64,000 bases of DNA from Bosea sp. BIWAKO-01 (GCF_001748145.1 NZ_BCQA01000001.1:3808501-3872500); one strand, 5' to 3'; positions 45,821-54,336 are shown, numbered from the stretch's first letter. Numbers and translations: made by a program. Notes: generated by a model from the sequence alone, not told the origin.

Positions 45821-46566
45821 GCGGGCTCCGGAAGTCTGGCGGTGCCGAGGCCTCGCTCCCTTTCGATCAGATCCCAGGCGGCGTTGATGGCAGCGAGGCG
45901 GCGCGTGGCGATTGCGATCGCTTCCTCGGGCAGCCCGCGTGCGATCTCGCGGTCGGGGTGGTTTTCGGCGACGAGGCGGCGGTAATGCTGTTTCAGCTGG
46001 GCATCGCTCATCTCCCGGCTGGCGCCGAGCACGAGATAAGGATCGTCGGGCCGACGCATGTGGCGCGCTTCGATGCGGGCAAAGCCGGCAGCGCTGATCG
46101 AGAAGATCTCGGCCACATGGCGCAGATAGGCATGCTCGGCCTCGTGGATCGCGCCATCGGCGGCCGCAATCAGAAAGAGCCCGTCGAGCACGTCTTCCAG
46201 CAGCGCGGGCTCATCCTTGAAGCTCTCGGCAATCTGCGTAGCGTAGGCCTCGAAGCCGGCGCTTGTCTGCTTGGCGAGATCGAACAGGCTCTCGATCCGT
46301 GCCTCCTGCTCAGGAGGCACGATCACGATACGCCGGAATGCCGCGATCTCGTCGCGGGTGACGACGCCGTCGGAGCGGGCCATCTTCGCGGAGAGGGCAA
46401 CCAGTCCGGTCGTGAAAATCAACTCCCGCGGTGCGGGGCCGAAGGGCGCTCCCTCGCGATCGACCAGGACATGGCCGGCAAGCGCACCAACCAGCGCGCC
46501 GAGCGGGCCGCCCAGCGCCAGTCCAAGACCGCCGCCACCGAGCGCGCCCCAAAAAGACGAAACCAT
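45817..46566 (-). CDS. DjlA-like TerB/DnaJ-domain protein
   Basis: This 249-residue co-chaperone has a Gly-rich hydrophobic N-terminal segment (GALGGGGLGLALGGPLGALV) like a membrane anchor. A TerB-like helical domain (about 50-165; KMARSDGVVTRDEIAAFRRI, LFLIAAADGAIHEAEHAYL) follows, then a C-terminal J domain (about 180-245) with the HPD motif in VAENHPDRE. It should stimulate DnaK ATPase at the membrane. The ATGA overlap with the amidase gene indicates co-translation and a possible envelope link. Confidence 0.9.
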   Translation of the reverse strand: MVSSFWGALGGGGLGLALGGPLGALVGALAGHVLVDREGAPFGPAPRELIFTTGLVALSAKMARSDGVVTRDEIAAFRRIVIVPPEQEARIESLFDLAKQTSAGFEAYATQIAESFKDEPALLEDVLDGLFLIAAADGAIHEAEHAYLRHVAEIFSISAAGFARIEARHMRRPDDPYLVLGASREMSDAQLKQHYRRLVAENHPDREIARGLPEEAIAIATRRLAAINAAWDLIERERGLGTARLPEPA

Positions 46567-47031
46567 CGTTCAGGCAACTCCCGATTCAGCCCTCACGCGC
46601 AGTTTGCCCCGTCCAGCCGGGGCATCCAAGCCCAGTCCGACGAAAACCACCGGGATGCGCCAGACGAAGCGACCCAGGGCATGGCGGATGTCGCGCAGAC
46701 GGGTGTGCCAGCACCCGCTCGGGCGCGCTCTTCCGGCGCGCGCGATCCTCCGGGTGGTGGAAAATGAGGATAAATGCGGCTTCCGGCCCGGAATACGTCA
46801 GCAATGGGGCAATGGTTTGATTCGGCTCGCCCCGGTTGCGAACGCTTTGGTGGCGTGTTCGCGGCATCGGATAATACACGGAGTATACCTCTATCGTAGT
46901 AAAGGCATTAATAAAAATCGGAGGCGAGTATAGCTTAGATTCGCACTGCCTAACGTCAGATTATCAACACATTCTCCGATCAGTTCGGTCTCCCCATCAA
47001 ACGCCTTTCTGATGGATGGGGTCCACAAAAG
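46567..47031. other. 465-base gap between djlA-like and lytic transglycosylase genes
   Basis: I see no convincing gene here. Short open frames exist on both strands but lack family features. The right half (about 46865-46990) is clearly richer in A/T than its surroundings and looks like promoter DNA. A small hairpin pairs CCCCATC (46992-46998) with GATGGGG (47015-47021), just before the next gene. Confidence 0.6.
46847..46875 (+). promoter_or_regulatory. Candidate promoter for the lytic transglycosylase gene
   Basis: TTGGTG (46847-46852), a 17-base spacer and GATAAT (46870-46875) form a reasonable sigma-70-type promoter in the A/T-rich part of the gap. It implies a leader of about 150 bases before the ATG at 47032. 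Confidence 0.4.
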
Positions 47032-47658
47032 ATGAAATATACCTCCAGCGGTGCAGCTGCCGCGCTCGTGATTTGCCTCGCCTCTTTGCAGTCTGCCAAG
47101 GCTGCTACGAATAGCGAGAGCGATGCTCTCGCGTTCATCGTCCGGGATGCGGAAATCAAGCGTGAGGCGTCTGCACAGGAGGCCGGTTCGGCGACGTCGA
47201 AGACCGCGACCTCCGCTCCGGCGGAACGTGGAAACGGCGCCAAGGCGGGCACCCACCGTCGAGCGGCACTGGCTGCTCCGGCTGGAGCCGATGGGCTCAA
47301 GGCGATCGTTGCGCGCCATGCTGCCGCCAATGGTGTTCCGTTTGCGCTGGCCGACGCGGTCGTGCGCATCGAGAGTCGCTACAACCCCCGCGCCTCGAAT
47401 GCGGGCAATCTGGGGCTGATGCAGATCCGCCACCAGACGGCGCGCGGCATGGGCTATACCGGCAGCGCCAGCGGTCTGCTCGATGCCGAGACCAATGCCC
47501 GCTACGCGGTGAAATATCTGGCGGAAGCCTACCGCCTGGCTGGTGGCGATACCTGCCGCACGGTGATGAAATACCAGAGCGGGCACATGGCCCAGCGCAT
47601 GAGCGGGGCCAACCGCACCTATTGCGCCAAGGTCCGCACGATCAGCGCACAGAATTGA
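47032..47658 (+). CDS. Exported lytic transglycosylase (SLT domain)
   Basis: This enzyme cleaves the glycan strands of peptidoglycan to form anhydro-muramic ends. The 208-residue protein has a signal peptide (about 1-24, ending SAKA), a linker of low complexity and a C-terminal SLT domain (about 85-205). The catalytic Glu is in VVRIESRYNPRASN, followed by GNLGLMQIRHQTARGMGY and the later NARYAVKYLAEAYRLAGGD. No strong ribosome binding site is visible. It is probably periplasmic; a specialised role, for instance in secretion, cannot be judged. Confidence 0.9.
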   Translation: MKYTSSGAAAALVICLASLQSAKAATNSESDALAFIVRDAEIKREASAQEAGSATSKTATSAPAERGNGAKAGTHRRAALAAPAGADGLKAIVARHAAANGVPFALADAVVRIESRYNPRASNAGNLGLMQIRHQTARGMGYTGSASGLLDAETNARYAVKYLAEAYRLAGGDTCRTVMKYQSGHMAQRMSGANRTYCAKVRTISAQN

Positions 47659-47680
47659 CGGGCAACGGCCCCCGCCTCGC

Positions 47681-47709
47681 TTGACGCGGGCCGGGGGAGG
47701 GCGCACTAG
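47681..47709 (+). promoter_or_regulatory. Likely rnpB promoter
   Basis: TTGACG (47681-47686), a 17-base spacer and CACTAG (47704-47709) end seven bases before the predicted RNA 5' end at about 47716. The -35 is good and the -10 weak, as is usual in this group. Confidence 0.5.
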
Positions 47710-47712
47710 CGC

Positions 47713-48110
47713 CGCTGCCAGTCGGCCGGACGGCCGCTCCCGTTCGCGGGGGAGGAAAGTCCGGGCTCCACGGAAATACGGTGCCGGATAACGTCCGGCG
47801 GGGGCGACCCCAGGGAAAGCGCCACAGAGATCGAACCGCCTCGCGCCTCGGCGCGGGGTAAGGGTGAAAAGGTGCGGTAAGAGCGCACCGCGGACCCGGC
47901 AACGGGGACGGCATGGCAAGCCCCACCGGGAGCAAAACCGAATAGGGACGATGCTTCTCCCGCAAGGGGGAGGGGGCCGGTTTCCAGGCCTGGTCGTCCG
48001 GGTTGGTTGCTCGAGGCGCGCAGTAATGTGCGTCCCAGAGGAATGGCCGTCACGTCGGTGCAGCAATGCGCCGGCCATCCAGAACCCGGCTTACAGGCCG
48101 GCTGGCACCT
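47713..48110 (+). ncRNA. rnpB: RNase P RNA, bacterial class A
   Basis: This is the catalytic RNA that matures tRNA 5' ends. The outer P1 helix is visible: TGCCAGTCGGCC (47716-47727) pairs with GGCCGGCTGGCA (48096-48107). Conserved landmarks occur in order: GAGGAAAGTCCGGGCTCCAC near 47750, the central GGCAAGCCCC, AGAGGAATGGCCGTCAC and, near the end, CAGAACCCGGCTTACAGGCC. The length of about 395 is normal for alphaproteobacteria. Ends are uncertain by a few bases. A strong palindrome follows and can terminate it. Confidence 0.95.
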
Positions 48111-48123
48111 TCAGCCCCGCGGG

Positions 48124-48151
48124 GCAAAGAGCGGCTTAAGCCGCTCTTTGC
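48124..48151. terminator. Perfect 28-base palindrome between rnpB and convergent hydrolase gene
   Basis: GCAAAGAGCGGCTT (48124-48137) is followed directly by its exact complement AAGCCGCTCTTTGC (48138-48151). A/T runs flank the GC core on both sides, so it can terminate rnpB and the minus-strand hydrolase gene, whose stop codon is five bases away. Confidence 0.8.
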
Positions 48152-48155
48152 GTCT

Positions 48156-49109
48156 CTACAGTGCGTAGGTCCACTCGGCCGGCACGAACTTGAAGGCCGC
48201 GCCGTCCTTCAGCACCTTGCCGAAGCCGGGGAAGGCGATATGCGAGCCGGCGATCAGGACGCTGTCGCTCGCCACCATGTCGAGCACGCGTTTACGCGAG
48301 GCCGCTGCCTGCTTGCCATCGAGATCGAACACGAAGGCAATGTCGGGACGTGCCGTCTGAAGCACGGCATTGTGGATGGTATCGCCGACAAGCATGAGCT
48401 GCTCGGGGCCTGAGCTGATCCGGAGCAGGCTGTGACCAGGCGTATGGCCCGGCACAAGCTCGAGGCTGAGGCCGGGCGCGACCTCGCCGGGCTGCACCTT
48501 GCGGGTGCGGCTCGCATAGGGGGCGAGCGCATTGCGGGCCGAGGCGAAGAAGGGCCTGGCTTCGGCCGGCGCCTGGGCGAGCACCCCCTCGTCATGCCAG
48601 AAAGCATGTTCGGTCTCGTTGATGATCACTTCGGCATTGGGGAAGCGTGCGGCCTTCTCTGCCGTCAGCAGGCCCTCGGCATGATCCGGATGGGCATGGG
48701 TCAGGATCACCGCATCGACCTGAGCCGGATCGATGCCCGCCGCGCGCAGATTGCTTTCGGCGCGTCCCATCGTCGGCCCGAAGGCCGTGTTGAAGCCCGT
48801 ACCGGTGTCGACAAGATAGGTCCGCTCGCGGGTGTTGACGACAAAGGCGTTGACCGAGGTCGGGAGGCTCTCGGCCAGGCCCGCATTGGCCAGGATCTGT
48901 TTGAGCTGGGTAGGATCCGCGCCAAGGAAGGCCTGGGCATTCAACGGAATATAGCCGTCGAGAATGGCAGTGACTTCGATATCGCCGATCTTGCGGCGAT
49001 AGATGCCTGCAACCTGCGCCGCCGTTTGCGGGGCGCGGGCAAAAGCGGGGAGTGCGGGCAGCATGCTGGTTGCAGCCGCGCCGGCGAGGAAGTTGCGGCG
49101 GTTGAACAT
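48156..49109 (-). CDS. Tat-exported metallo-beta-lactamase-fold hydrolase
   Basis: This 317-residue protein has a twin-arginine signal (MFNRRNFLAGAAATSML, cleavage near AFA-RA at about 24) and a beta-lactamase domain. The metal motif THAHPDHAEG is intact. Further ligands lie in LVPGHTPGHSLL, in the Asp of LVGDTIHNAV and in the terminal IAGSHIAFPG. This arrangement is common in lactonase/quorum-quenching-like and other periplasmic hydrolases. It lies on the same strand as ohr, 129 bases downstream. The substrate is unknown. Confidence 0.9.
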   Translation of the reverse strand: MFNRRNFLAGAAATSMLPALPAFARAPQTAAQVAGIYRRKIGDIEVTAILDGYIPLNAQAFLGADPTQLKQILANAGLAESLPTSVNAFVVNTRERTYLVDTGTGFNTAFGPTMGRAESNLRAAGIDPAQVDAVILTHAHPDHAEGLLTAEKAARFPNAEVIINETEHAFWHDEGVLAQAPAEARPFFASARNALAPYASRTRKVQPGEVAPGLSLELVPGHTPGHSLLRISSGPEQLMLVGDTIHNAVLQTARPDIAFVFDLDGKQAAASRKRVLDMVASDSVLIAGSHIAFPGFGKVLKDGAAFKFVPAEWTYAL

Positions 49110-49238
49110 GGTCTGTTCCAGAGGCGAGAGGGATCGAGGGCTTCCGGAAACGATGCCTGCGCCTGTCTTGCGCCGGGCTTGATCGTCTCGTGGTCGGGGT
49201 GGTGCCCGACCACGAGAGTTGAGATGGGCAGCGCGACC

Positions 49239-49664
49239 TCAGGCCGCAACCTGGAGATCGACATCGATATTTCCGCGTGTCGCGTGGGAATACGGGCAGA
49301 CGATATGGGCCTTCTTGACGAGGTCCTCGACCACGGCCTTGTCGACGCCCGGGACCGAGATGGTCAGTTTCACGGCGATGCCGAAGCCGGTGCCGTCGTC
49401 CCGCGGGCCGATGCCGACATCGGCGCTGACGCGCGCCTCCGGTGGGATCCTTACCTGCTCCTTGCCGGCGACGAACTTCAGCGCACCGAGGAAGCAAGCG
49501 GAATAGCCCATCGAGAAGAGCTGCTCGGGATTGGTGCCGTCGCCGCCGCCGCCGCCCAGTTCCTTCGGCGTGTTCAGCACCAGCTTGACGTTGCCCGTGT
49601 CGGTGGCGGCCTGGCCTTCGCGTCCGCCGGTGGCGGAGCCATGAGCAGTGTAGAGGATCTTCAT
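49239..49664 (-). CDS. ohr: Organic hydroperoxide resistance protein Ohr
   Basis: Ohr reduces organic hydroperoxides with a reactive cysteine pair, recycled by lipoylated proteins. The 141-residue product begins MKILYTAHGSATGGREGQAA, has the peroxidatic Cys in FSMGYSACFLGAL and the resolving Cys in AHIVCPYSHATRGN, and ends NIDVDLQVAA. The length is standard. It is divergent from ohrR, and its promoter contains the operator. Confidence 0.96.
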   Translation of the reverse strand: MKILYTAHGSATGGREGQAATDTGNVKLVLNTPKELGGGGGDGTNPEQLFSMGYSACFLGALKFVAGKEQVRIPPEARVSADVGIGPRDDGTGFGIAVKLTISVPGVDKAVVEDLVKKAHIVCPYSHATRGNIDVDLQVAA

Positions 49665-49717
49665 GGTCGAACTCCTTGGCTTCGGGGAATTTGGGATTTC
49701 GGGGAACTTGCGTGTTG

Positions 49718-49746
49718 ATTTAGATTGTGCACAATTTAATTGTCAA
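49718..49746 (-). promoter_or_regulatory. ohr promoter with OhrR operator inside the spacer
   Basis: Reading the minus strand, TTGACA (49746-49741), exactly 17 bases and CTAAAT (49723-49718) form a near-consensus promoter for ohr. The spacer and -35 hold two overlapping palindromes: ATTGTGCACAAT (49724-49735) and ACAATTTAATTGT (49731-49743). OhrR bound here would occlude RNA polymerase until oxidised by organic peroxide. Confidence 0.75.
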
Positions 49747-49813
49747 CAAGATGATAAGTGCATCACGGATCGGTGATCGGGCGAAGCCCGGAGTTTGAAG
49801 GGCCCGTTGCTCC

Positions 49814-50296
49814 ATGCCAAACGAAGAGATGACGACGCCGAAGGTTCCGGCCACGCCCCTTCCGAAGGCGGAGGAGCAGCTCTGTTTCGCGATCTATTCC
49901 GCGGGGCATGCCTTCACCCGCCTCTATCGTGCGGTGCTCGCAGAGCTCGGTCTGACCTACCCGCAATATCTCGTCATGCTTGTCCTATGGGATCATGACG
50001 GCGTGACGGTGAAGGAGATCGGGGAGCGATTGATGCTCGATTCCGGCACGCTGACGCCGCTGCTCAAGCGACTGGAGGCTGCTGGTCTGGTCCGCCGCGA
50101 GCGCGGCCGTGCGGATGAGCGGCAGGTCCGGCTGAACCTGACCGAAGCAGGCCGGGCGCTCAGCGAGAAGGCTCGTCTCGTGCCTGAAAGGATGGCCTGC
50201 GCGATCGGGGGGGCGGCGGAGAGGGGCGCTGCGCTGACCGAAGACCTGCACGCGCTGCGCCAGGCGCTGCTCAAGGCTGCTGGCGGACCCGCGTAA
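49814..50296 (+). CDS. ohrR: MarR-family organic peroxide sensor OhrR
   Basis: OhrR represses ohr until its reactive Cys is oxidised. The 160-residue protein has the sensing Cys near residue 24 in EEQLCFAIYSAGHAF, with partner tyrosines in the TYPQYLVMLVLWDHDG region. The winged helix reads VTVKEIGERLMLDSGTLTPL then LKRLEAAGLVRRERG. A later ATG (49829) is an alternative start. It is divergent from ohr and probably also represses itself. Confidence 0.93.
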   Translation: MPNEEMTTPKVPATPLPKAEEQLCFAIYSAGHAFTRLYRAVLAELGLTYPQYLVMLVLWDHDGVTVKEIGERLMLDSGTLTPLLKRLEAAGLVRRERGRADERQVRLNLTEAGRALSEKARLVPERMACAIGGAAERGAALTEDLHALRQALLKAAGGPA

Positions 50297-50649
50297 AGCC
50301 GTCCGACATTTTTTCATCGAGATCGCCCGGTCGAGATGCCGCAGGCGGGCGCTTGTGCGTGCCGGATTTCCGAGAAAACGCCCGCGCTTACGGATGCTTA
50401 ACCTTAACAGGCTGTGATGCGAACCAGGGCCGGCGTCACTGCGTCGGCGAACGCGATTCCATTGACGCCCATATATGCCCATGCTATCCCAAATCATCCC
50501 GTCGAAGCCGGCAGGCAGAACGCAGAACAAGGTCCGTGTGCCGCGCGGATCTTGCGTCTCGATCCTGCTGTGCCTGCTTCGATGGGAGGCCTCGAACCCG
50601 CCGCCGAGGCGCTGCTACGCGCCGGTGGGGAGCGAGCCGGGAGGCGGCA
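50297..50649 (+). other. 353-base region before the dcw cluster
   Basis: This gap lies between the ohrR stop and the TTG start of mraZ. It is open in the mraZ frame, but the translation is Arg/Cys-rich and unlike MraZ, so I read it as untranslated. It holds a promoter, the CCC(A/G) array and a leader of about 150 bases. TTAACCTTAACA at 50398-50409 is the other notable sequence. Confidence 0.6.
50462..50501 (+). promoter_or_regulatory. dcw-cluster promoter overlapped by four MraZ-type boxes
   Basis: TTGACG (50462-50467), 17 bases and TATCCC (50485-50490) form a candidate promoter. CCC(A/G) recurs exactly every 10 bases: CCCA at 50468, 50478 and 50488, then CCCG at 50498. On the other strand these read TGGG three times and CGGG once. 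MraZ of E. coli binds direct repeats of TGGGN with five-base spacing, that is, the same 10-base period. Autorepression by MraZ is the natural reading. Confidence 0.7.
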
Positions 50650-51129
50650 TTGACGGACCGCTTCGTCTCGAATTTCACCAATCGGCTGGATGCCAAGGGG
50701 CGCGTTTCGATCCCTGCGAGCTTTCGCGCCGTCCTGGCAAAGGACGGCTACGAAGGGCTCTACGTCCATCCCTCGCTCGATCTGGAAGCGCTCGATGCCG
50801 GCGGACACGCGCTGCGAGCGACGATCGACGACATTCTCTCCCGCTTTTCCCCCTTCTCGGACGAGTGGGAATCTCTCTCGACAGCGCTGAACGGCACCTC
50901 GGAGGTGCTGAAGGTCGATCCGGAAGGGCGTATCATGCTCAGCGAGACCCTGAGGGCGCATGCCGGCATCGCCGATGCGGTGACCTTCGTGGGCCACGGC
51001 CACAAGTTTCAGCTCTGGGAGCCGGCTCGCTTCCAGGCGCATCTGGAGGCGGCGCGCAGCCGCTTGCGCGACGTCAAGCGCACCCTGGGTTCGCACATGA
51101 CGATGACACCGGGAGCGACAGGGGCATGA
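50650..51129 (+). CDS. mraZ: Division/cell-wall regulator MraZ
   Basis: MraZ is a DNA-binding regulator of the dcw cluster. The 159-residue product has two AbrB-like SpoVT/MraZ domains: [20 protein letters not shown] near the N-terminus, and [20 protein letters not shown] in the second half, each with the DxxGR motif (DAKGR, DPEGR). The start is TTG, with GGGAGG six bases upstream. The open frame continues upstream but lacks any MraZ sequence. The stop overlaps rsmH (ATGA). Confidence 0.93.
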   Translation: MTDRFVSNFTNRLDAKGRVSIPASFRAVLAKDGYEGLYVHPSLDLEALDAGGHALRATIDDILSRFSPFSDEWESLSTALNGTSEVLKVDPEGRIMLSETLRAHAGIADAVTFVGHGHKFQLWEPARFQAHLEAARSRLRDVKRTLGSHMTMTPGATGA

Positions 51130-52166
51130 GGGGGCACGGCAGCCGGGATCACGGGGCCGCTGGCGGGTCGACGCGACATGTTCCGGTCCTCATGGCGGAA
51201 GCCCTCGACGCGCTCGCGATCAGGCCGGGCGGACGCTATCTCGACGGCACCTTCGGGGCCGGCGGTTATTCTCGCGAGTTGTTGGCGCGAGAGCCGAATG
51301 TGACCCTGCTCGCGCTTGACCGCGACCCGACGGCAATCACCGGTGGGGCAGGGCTGGTTGCCGAAGCGAACGGGCGGCTGACCTTGTCGCAGGCCTGCTT
51401 TGGAGATCTCGCCAAGGAAGCGCGGCTGTTCAAGATGATCCCGCTGGACGGTGTCGTGCTCGATATCGGCGTTTCCTCGATGCAGATCGACGAGGCGGAG
51501 CGCGGTTTCTCCTTTCGCTTCGATGGCCCGCTCGACATGCGCATGGGCCGGGATGGGCAGAGCGCCGCCGACCTCGTCAATGAGGCGGAGGAGGGACTGC
51601 TCGCCAATATTTTCTATCATTACGGCGAGGAGCGTCGTTCGCGAGGCGTCGCACGCGCGATCGTCGAGGCTCGGCGCAAGGCGCCGCTGACGACGACGAA
51701 GCAACTGGCCGAGCTCGTGGCCAGCATAGTCTGGGCCGAGCCCGGCGGTGCGCATCCGGCGACACGCGTATTTCAGGCCTTGCGCATCGCGGTCAATGAC
51801 GAGCTCGGAGAATTGGTGCGGGCCCTGCACGCCGCCGAAGAGGCGCTGGGCGAGGGCGGACGCCTGGCCGTCGTGACCTTTCATTCGCTCGAGGACCGCA
51901 TCGTCAAGCAGTTCCTGGCGACCCGCTCCGGGCGCGCACCGGCGGCGTCGCGCCATGCGCCGGCCACGACAGCGCCTGTGGCAACCTTCTCGCTGGTGAC
52001 CAGGGGAGCGGTTGCGCCTTCCGAGGAGGAGATGCGGAGCAACCCGCGGGCTCGTTCCGCCAAGTTGCGTGCAGCGCAGCGCACCGCCGCTCCGGCTCGC
52101 GCGCCGGAACCCGAGCTCACTGCGCTTGCAGGCGTGCCGTCACCGCAGCCTCGCCGGAGATCCTAG
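51126..52166 (+). CDS. rsmH: 16S rRNA m4C1402 methyltransferase RsmH (MraW)
   Basis: RsmH methylates N4 of cytidine 1402 of 16S rRNA using SAM. The 346-residue protein starts with [15 protein letters not shown] after a short Gly/His-rich tail. It has the SAM motif [59 protein letters not shown] and the terminal [15 protein letters not shown]. It overlaps mraZ by four bases. The C-terminal tail of about 45 residues is Ala/Pro/Arg-rich. Confidence 0.96.
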   Translation: MRGHGSRDHGAAGGSTRHVPVLMAEALDALAIRPGGRYLDGTFGAGGYSRELLAREPNVTLLALDRDPTAITGGAGLVAEANGRLTLSQACFGDLAKEARLFKMIPLDGVVLDIGVSSMQIDEAERGFSFRFDGPLDMRMGRDGQSAADLVNEAEEGLLANIFYHYGEERRSRGVARAIVEARRKAPLTTTKQLAELVASIVWAEPGGAHPATRVFQALRIAVNDELGELVRALHAAEEALGEGGRLAVVTFHSLEDRIVKQFLATRSGRAPAASRHAPATTAPVATFSLVTRGAVAPSEEEMRSNPRARSAKLRAAQRTAAPARAPEPELTALAGVPSPQPRRRS

Positions 52167-52168
52167 GG

Positions 52169-52558
52169 ATGATCAAGCTCCTGCATGTGGTTGCGATCTG
52201 CGCTCTGGTCTCCTCGGCGCTCTATGCCTACACGATCAAATACGAGACGACGCTCGAATCCGAGCAGTTGCAAAAGCTCAAGGCCAAGGCGCAGCGCGAG
52301 CGCGATGCGATCGCCGTGCTCAAGGCCGAATGGCAATTCCTGAACCGGCCCGATCGGTTGCAGACACTGAGCGAGCGCCATCTCGACCTCCAGCCATTCT
52401 CGGTGACGCAGGTCGTGCGCGCCGCGGATATCCCGAACCGCGGTCCGAAGGTGGATTCCATCGGCCGCAAGCTTGAGGATCTCGGCCTCGGTCTGCCGAC
52501 CGAAACGCCGAAGGATCGCAAGACGAGTGGCGTCACCACGCCGGGAGCCCGTCCATGA
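52169..52558 (+). CDS. ftsL: Cell division protein FtsL-like
   Basis: FtsL is a bitopic inner-membrane protein that joins FtsB and FtsQ and activates septal synthesis. The 129-residue product has one N-terminal membrane helix (LLHVVAICALVSSALYAYTI) and a heptad-rich periplasmic stretch (about 30-55). WQFLNRPDRLQTLSERHL resembles the typical FtsL segment. Sequence identity in this family is low, so position between rsmH and ftsI is the main evidence. It starts two bases after rsmH and overlaps ftsI by four. Confidence 0.85.
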   Translation: MIKLLHVVAICALVSSALYAYTIKYETTLESEQLQKLKAKAQRERDAIAVLKAEWQFLNRPDRLQTLSERHLDLQPFSVTQVVRAADIPNRGPKVDSIGRKLEDLGLGLPTETPKDRKTSGVTTPGARP

Positions 52559-54336
52559 CCGAGCCGAAGCTCTCTGCGACCGACCACCAGCGTCCGGACG
52601 ATATCGAGGAAGGGCAGCCGGTGCCGCGCGGGCGGCTGCACTTCCTGCGCGATGTCTTCCGGATGAGCGGCGAGAAGAGCCAGCCGCGCGTCGGTCTCGT
52701 GATCCTGGGTTTCTCGGCCCTGTTCCTGGCCATTACCGGCCGTCTGGTGATGCTCGCCACCTTGCCGAACGAGCAGGTCGGTCTGCGCCGCGCGACCTCC
52801 AATGCGATCTCGGCCGCACGGCCCGATATCGTCGACCGCAACGGAACCGTTCTCGCGACTGACATCAGGACGGTCTCCGTTTTCGCCGAGCCGCGCAAGA
52901 TCCTCGACAAGGACGAGGCAACCGAGCTGCTGACCGCCGTCCTGCCTGATCTCGATGCAAAGGATCTGCGCGACCGGCTCGGCACCAAGCGCGGTTTCAT
53001 CTGGGTCAAGCGCGAGATCACGCCGCGCCAGCAGGCCGAGGTTCATCGCCTCGGCATTCCCGGCGTCGGCTTCGTGCCCGAGAACAAGCGCGTCTACCCG
53101 AATGGGCCGGCGGCGGCGCATGTGCTCGGCTTTGCCAATGTCGACAATGTCGGCATTGCGGGGATGGAGAAATATATCGACTCGCAGGGGCTGCAGGATC
53201 TGAACGGTGCCGGTCTCGCAACCCAGGCGTCGGATCTCAAGCCCGTGGCCCTGTCGATCGACCTGCGCGTGCAGCACCTGCTGCGCGACGAGCTGGTCAA
53301 GGGGATGGAGAAGTACCGGGCCATTGCGGCGGCCGGTGCGATCATGGATGTGACGACAGGCGAGATGATCGCCTCGGTGTCGCTGCCCGACTATGACCCG
53401 AGCAACCCGGTCGATGCGCAGGAGAAGGACCGTATCAACCGGATCAATGTCGGCGTCTACGAGATGGGCTCGACCTTCAAGGCGCTGACGGTCGCGATGG
53501 CGCTGGACTCCGGCAAGGCCAACATCAACTCCACTTATTCGACTGCAGGCGGCATGATGCGCTTCGGCCGCCATGTCATTCGCGAGTACCATGGCACGGG
53601 CCGGACACTGACCGTGCCGGAGGTGTTCGTGCATTCGTCGAACATGGGCTCGGTCAAGATGGCGCTGTCCGTCGGTGTGGAGGGCCACAAGGCCTTCCTG
53701 CGCAAGATGGCCCAGCTCGATCGCATGCGGACCGAATTGCCGGAGAGCGCCGAGCCGCTCATCCCGCCGCGCTGGGGCGAGCTTAACACCGCGACCATCG
53801 CCTTCGGTCACGGCCTCGCGGTTGCGCCGATCCAGGCCCTGGCTGCTGTCGGGGCGCTGGTCAATGGCGGCAACCTGATCGTTCCGACGTTCATCAAGCG
53901 CTCGGAGGAGGACGCCAAGCGCCTCGGGGTTCGCGTTATCAAGCCGGAAACCTCGGAGGCGATGCGCTACATCATGCGCATCAATGGCGAGCGTGGCTCG
54001 GCCCGCAAGGCGGACGTCCCGGGCTATTTCGTCGGCGGCAAGACGGGAACGGCCGAAAAAGTCATCGGTGGGCGCTACGCCAAGAACCGCAACTTCACCA
54101 CCTTCATGGCGATCGTGCCGGCAGACAAGCCGCGCTATCTCTTCCTCTCGATCTATGACGAGCCCAAGGGCTATGCCGAGAGCGGGGGCTATTCGACCGC
54201 CGCCTGGAATGCCGGTATCACGACCGGCAAGGTCATCGAACGCGCCGCGCCGATCCTCGGCTTGCCGCCGCGTTTCGAACCGCCGGTCGCCCCGTTCCCG
54301 CTGATGGCGAAGCTCGGCGCCTGGGGAACGCGCTGA
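52555..54336 (+). CDS. ftsI: Septal peptidoglycan transpeptidase FtsI (PBP3)
   Basis: FtsI cross-links peptidoglycan at the division site. The 593-residue protein has a cytoplasmic tail of about 55 residues, one membrane helix (about 58-78), a PBP dimerisation domain (from ARPDIVDRNGTVLATDI) and the transpeptidase domain. Catalytic Ser306 lies in GSTFK, the SSN motif at 361-363 and KTGT at 496-499. It follows ftsL with a four-base overlap. The partner synthase FtsW is encoded downstream. Confidence 0.96.
   Translation: MTEPKLSATDHQRPDDIEEGQPVPRGRLHFLRDVFRMSGEKSQPRVGLVILGFSALFLAITGRLVMLATLPNEQVGLRRATSNAISAARPDIVDRNGTVLATDIRTVSVFAEPRKILDKDEATELLTAVLPDLDAKDLRDRLGTKRGFIWVKREITPRQQAEVHRLGIPGVGFVPENKRVYPNGPAAAHVLGFANVDNVGIAGMEKYIDSQGLQDLNGAGLATQASDLKPVALSIDLRVQHLLRDELVKGMEKYRAIAAAGAIMDVTTGEMIASVSLPDYDPSNPVDAQEKDRINRINVGVYEMGSTFKALTVAMALDSGKANINSTYSTAGGMMRFGRHVIREYHGTGRTLTVPEVFVHSSNMGSVKMALSVGVEGHKAFLRKMAQLDRMRTELPESAEPLIPPRWGELNTATIAFGHGLAVAPIQALAAVGALVNGGNLIVPTFIKRSEEDAKRLGVRVIKPETSEAMRYIMRINGERGSARKADVPGYFVGGKTGTAEKVIGGRYAKNRNFTTFMAIVPADKPRYLFLSIYDEPKGYAESGGYSTAAWNAGITTGKVIERAAPILGLPPRFEPPVAPFPLMAKLGAWGTR

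Noticed and set aside
46586..46879. Possible small gene in the gap before the lytic transglycosylase
   Set aside because: The frame is Arg/Pro-rich, has no ribosome binding site and shows no family resemblance.
50398..50409. TTAACCTTAACA as a CtrA site
   Set aside because: The two TTAA cores are separated by two bases, not the seven needed for a full CtrA site.
50353..50649. In-frame upstream extension of mraZ
   Set aside because: The added 99 codons are Arg/Cys-rich, cover the promoter and box array, and have no counterpart in MraZ proteins.
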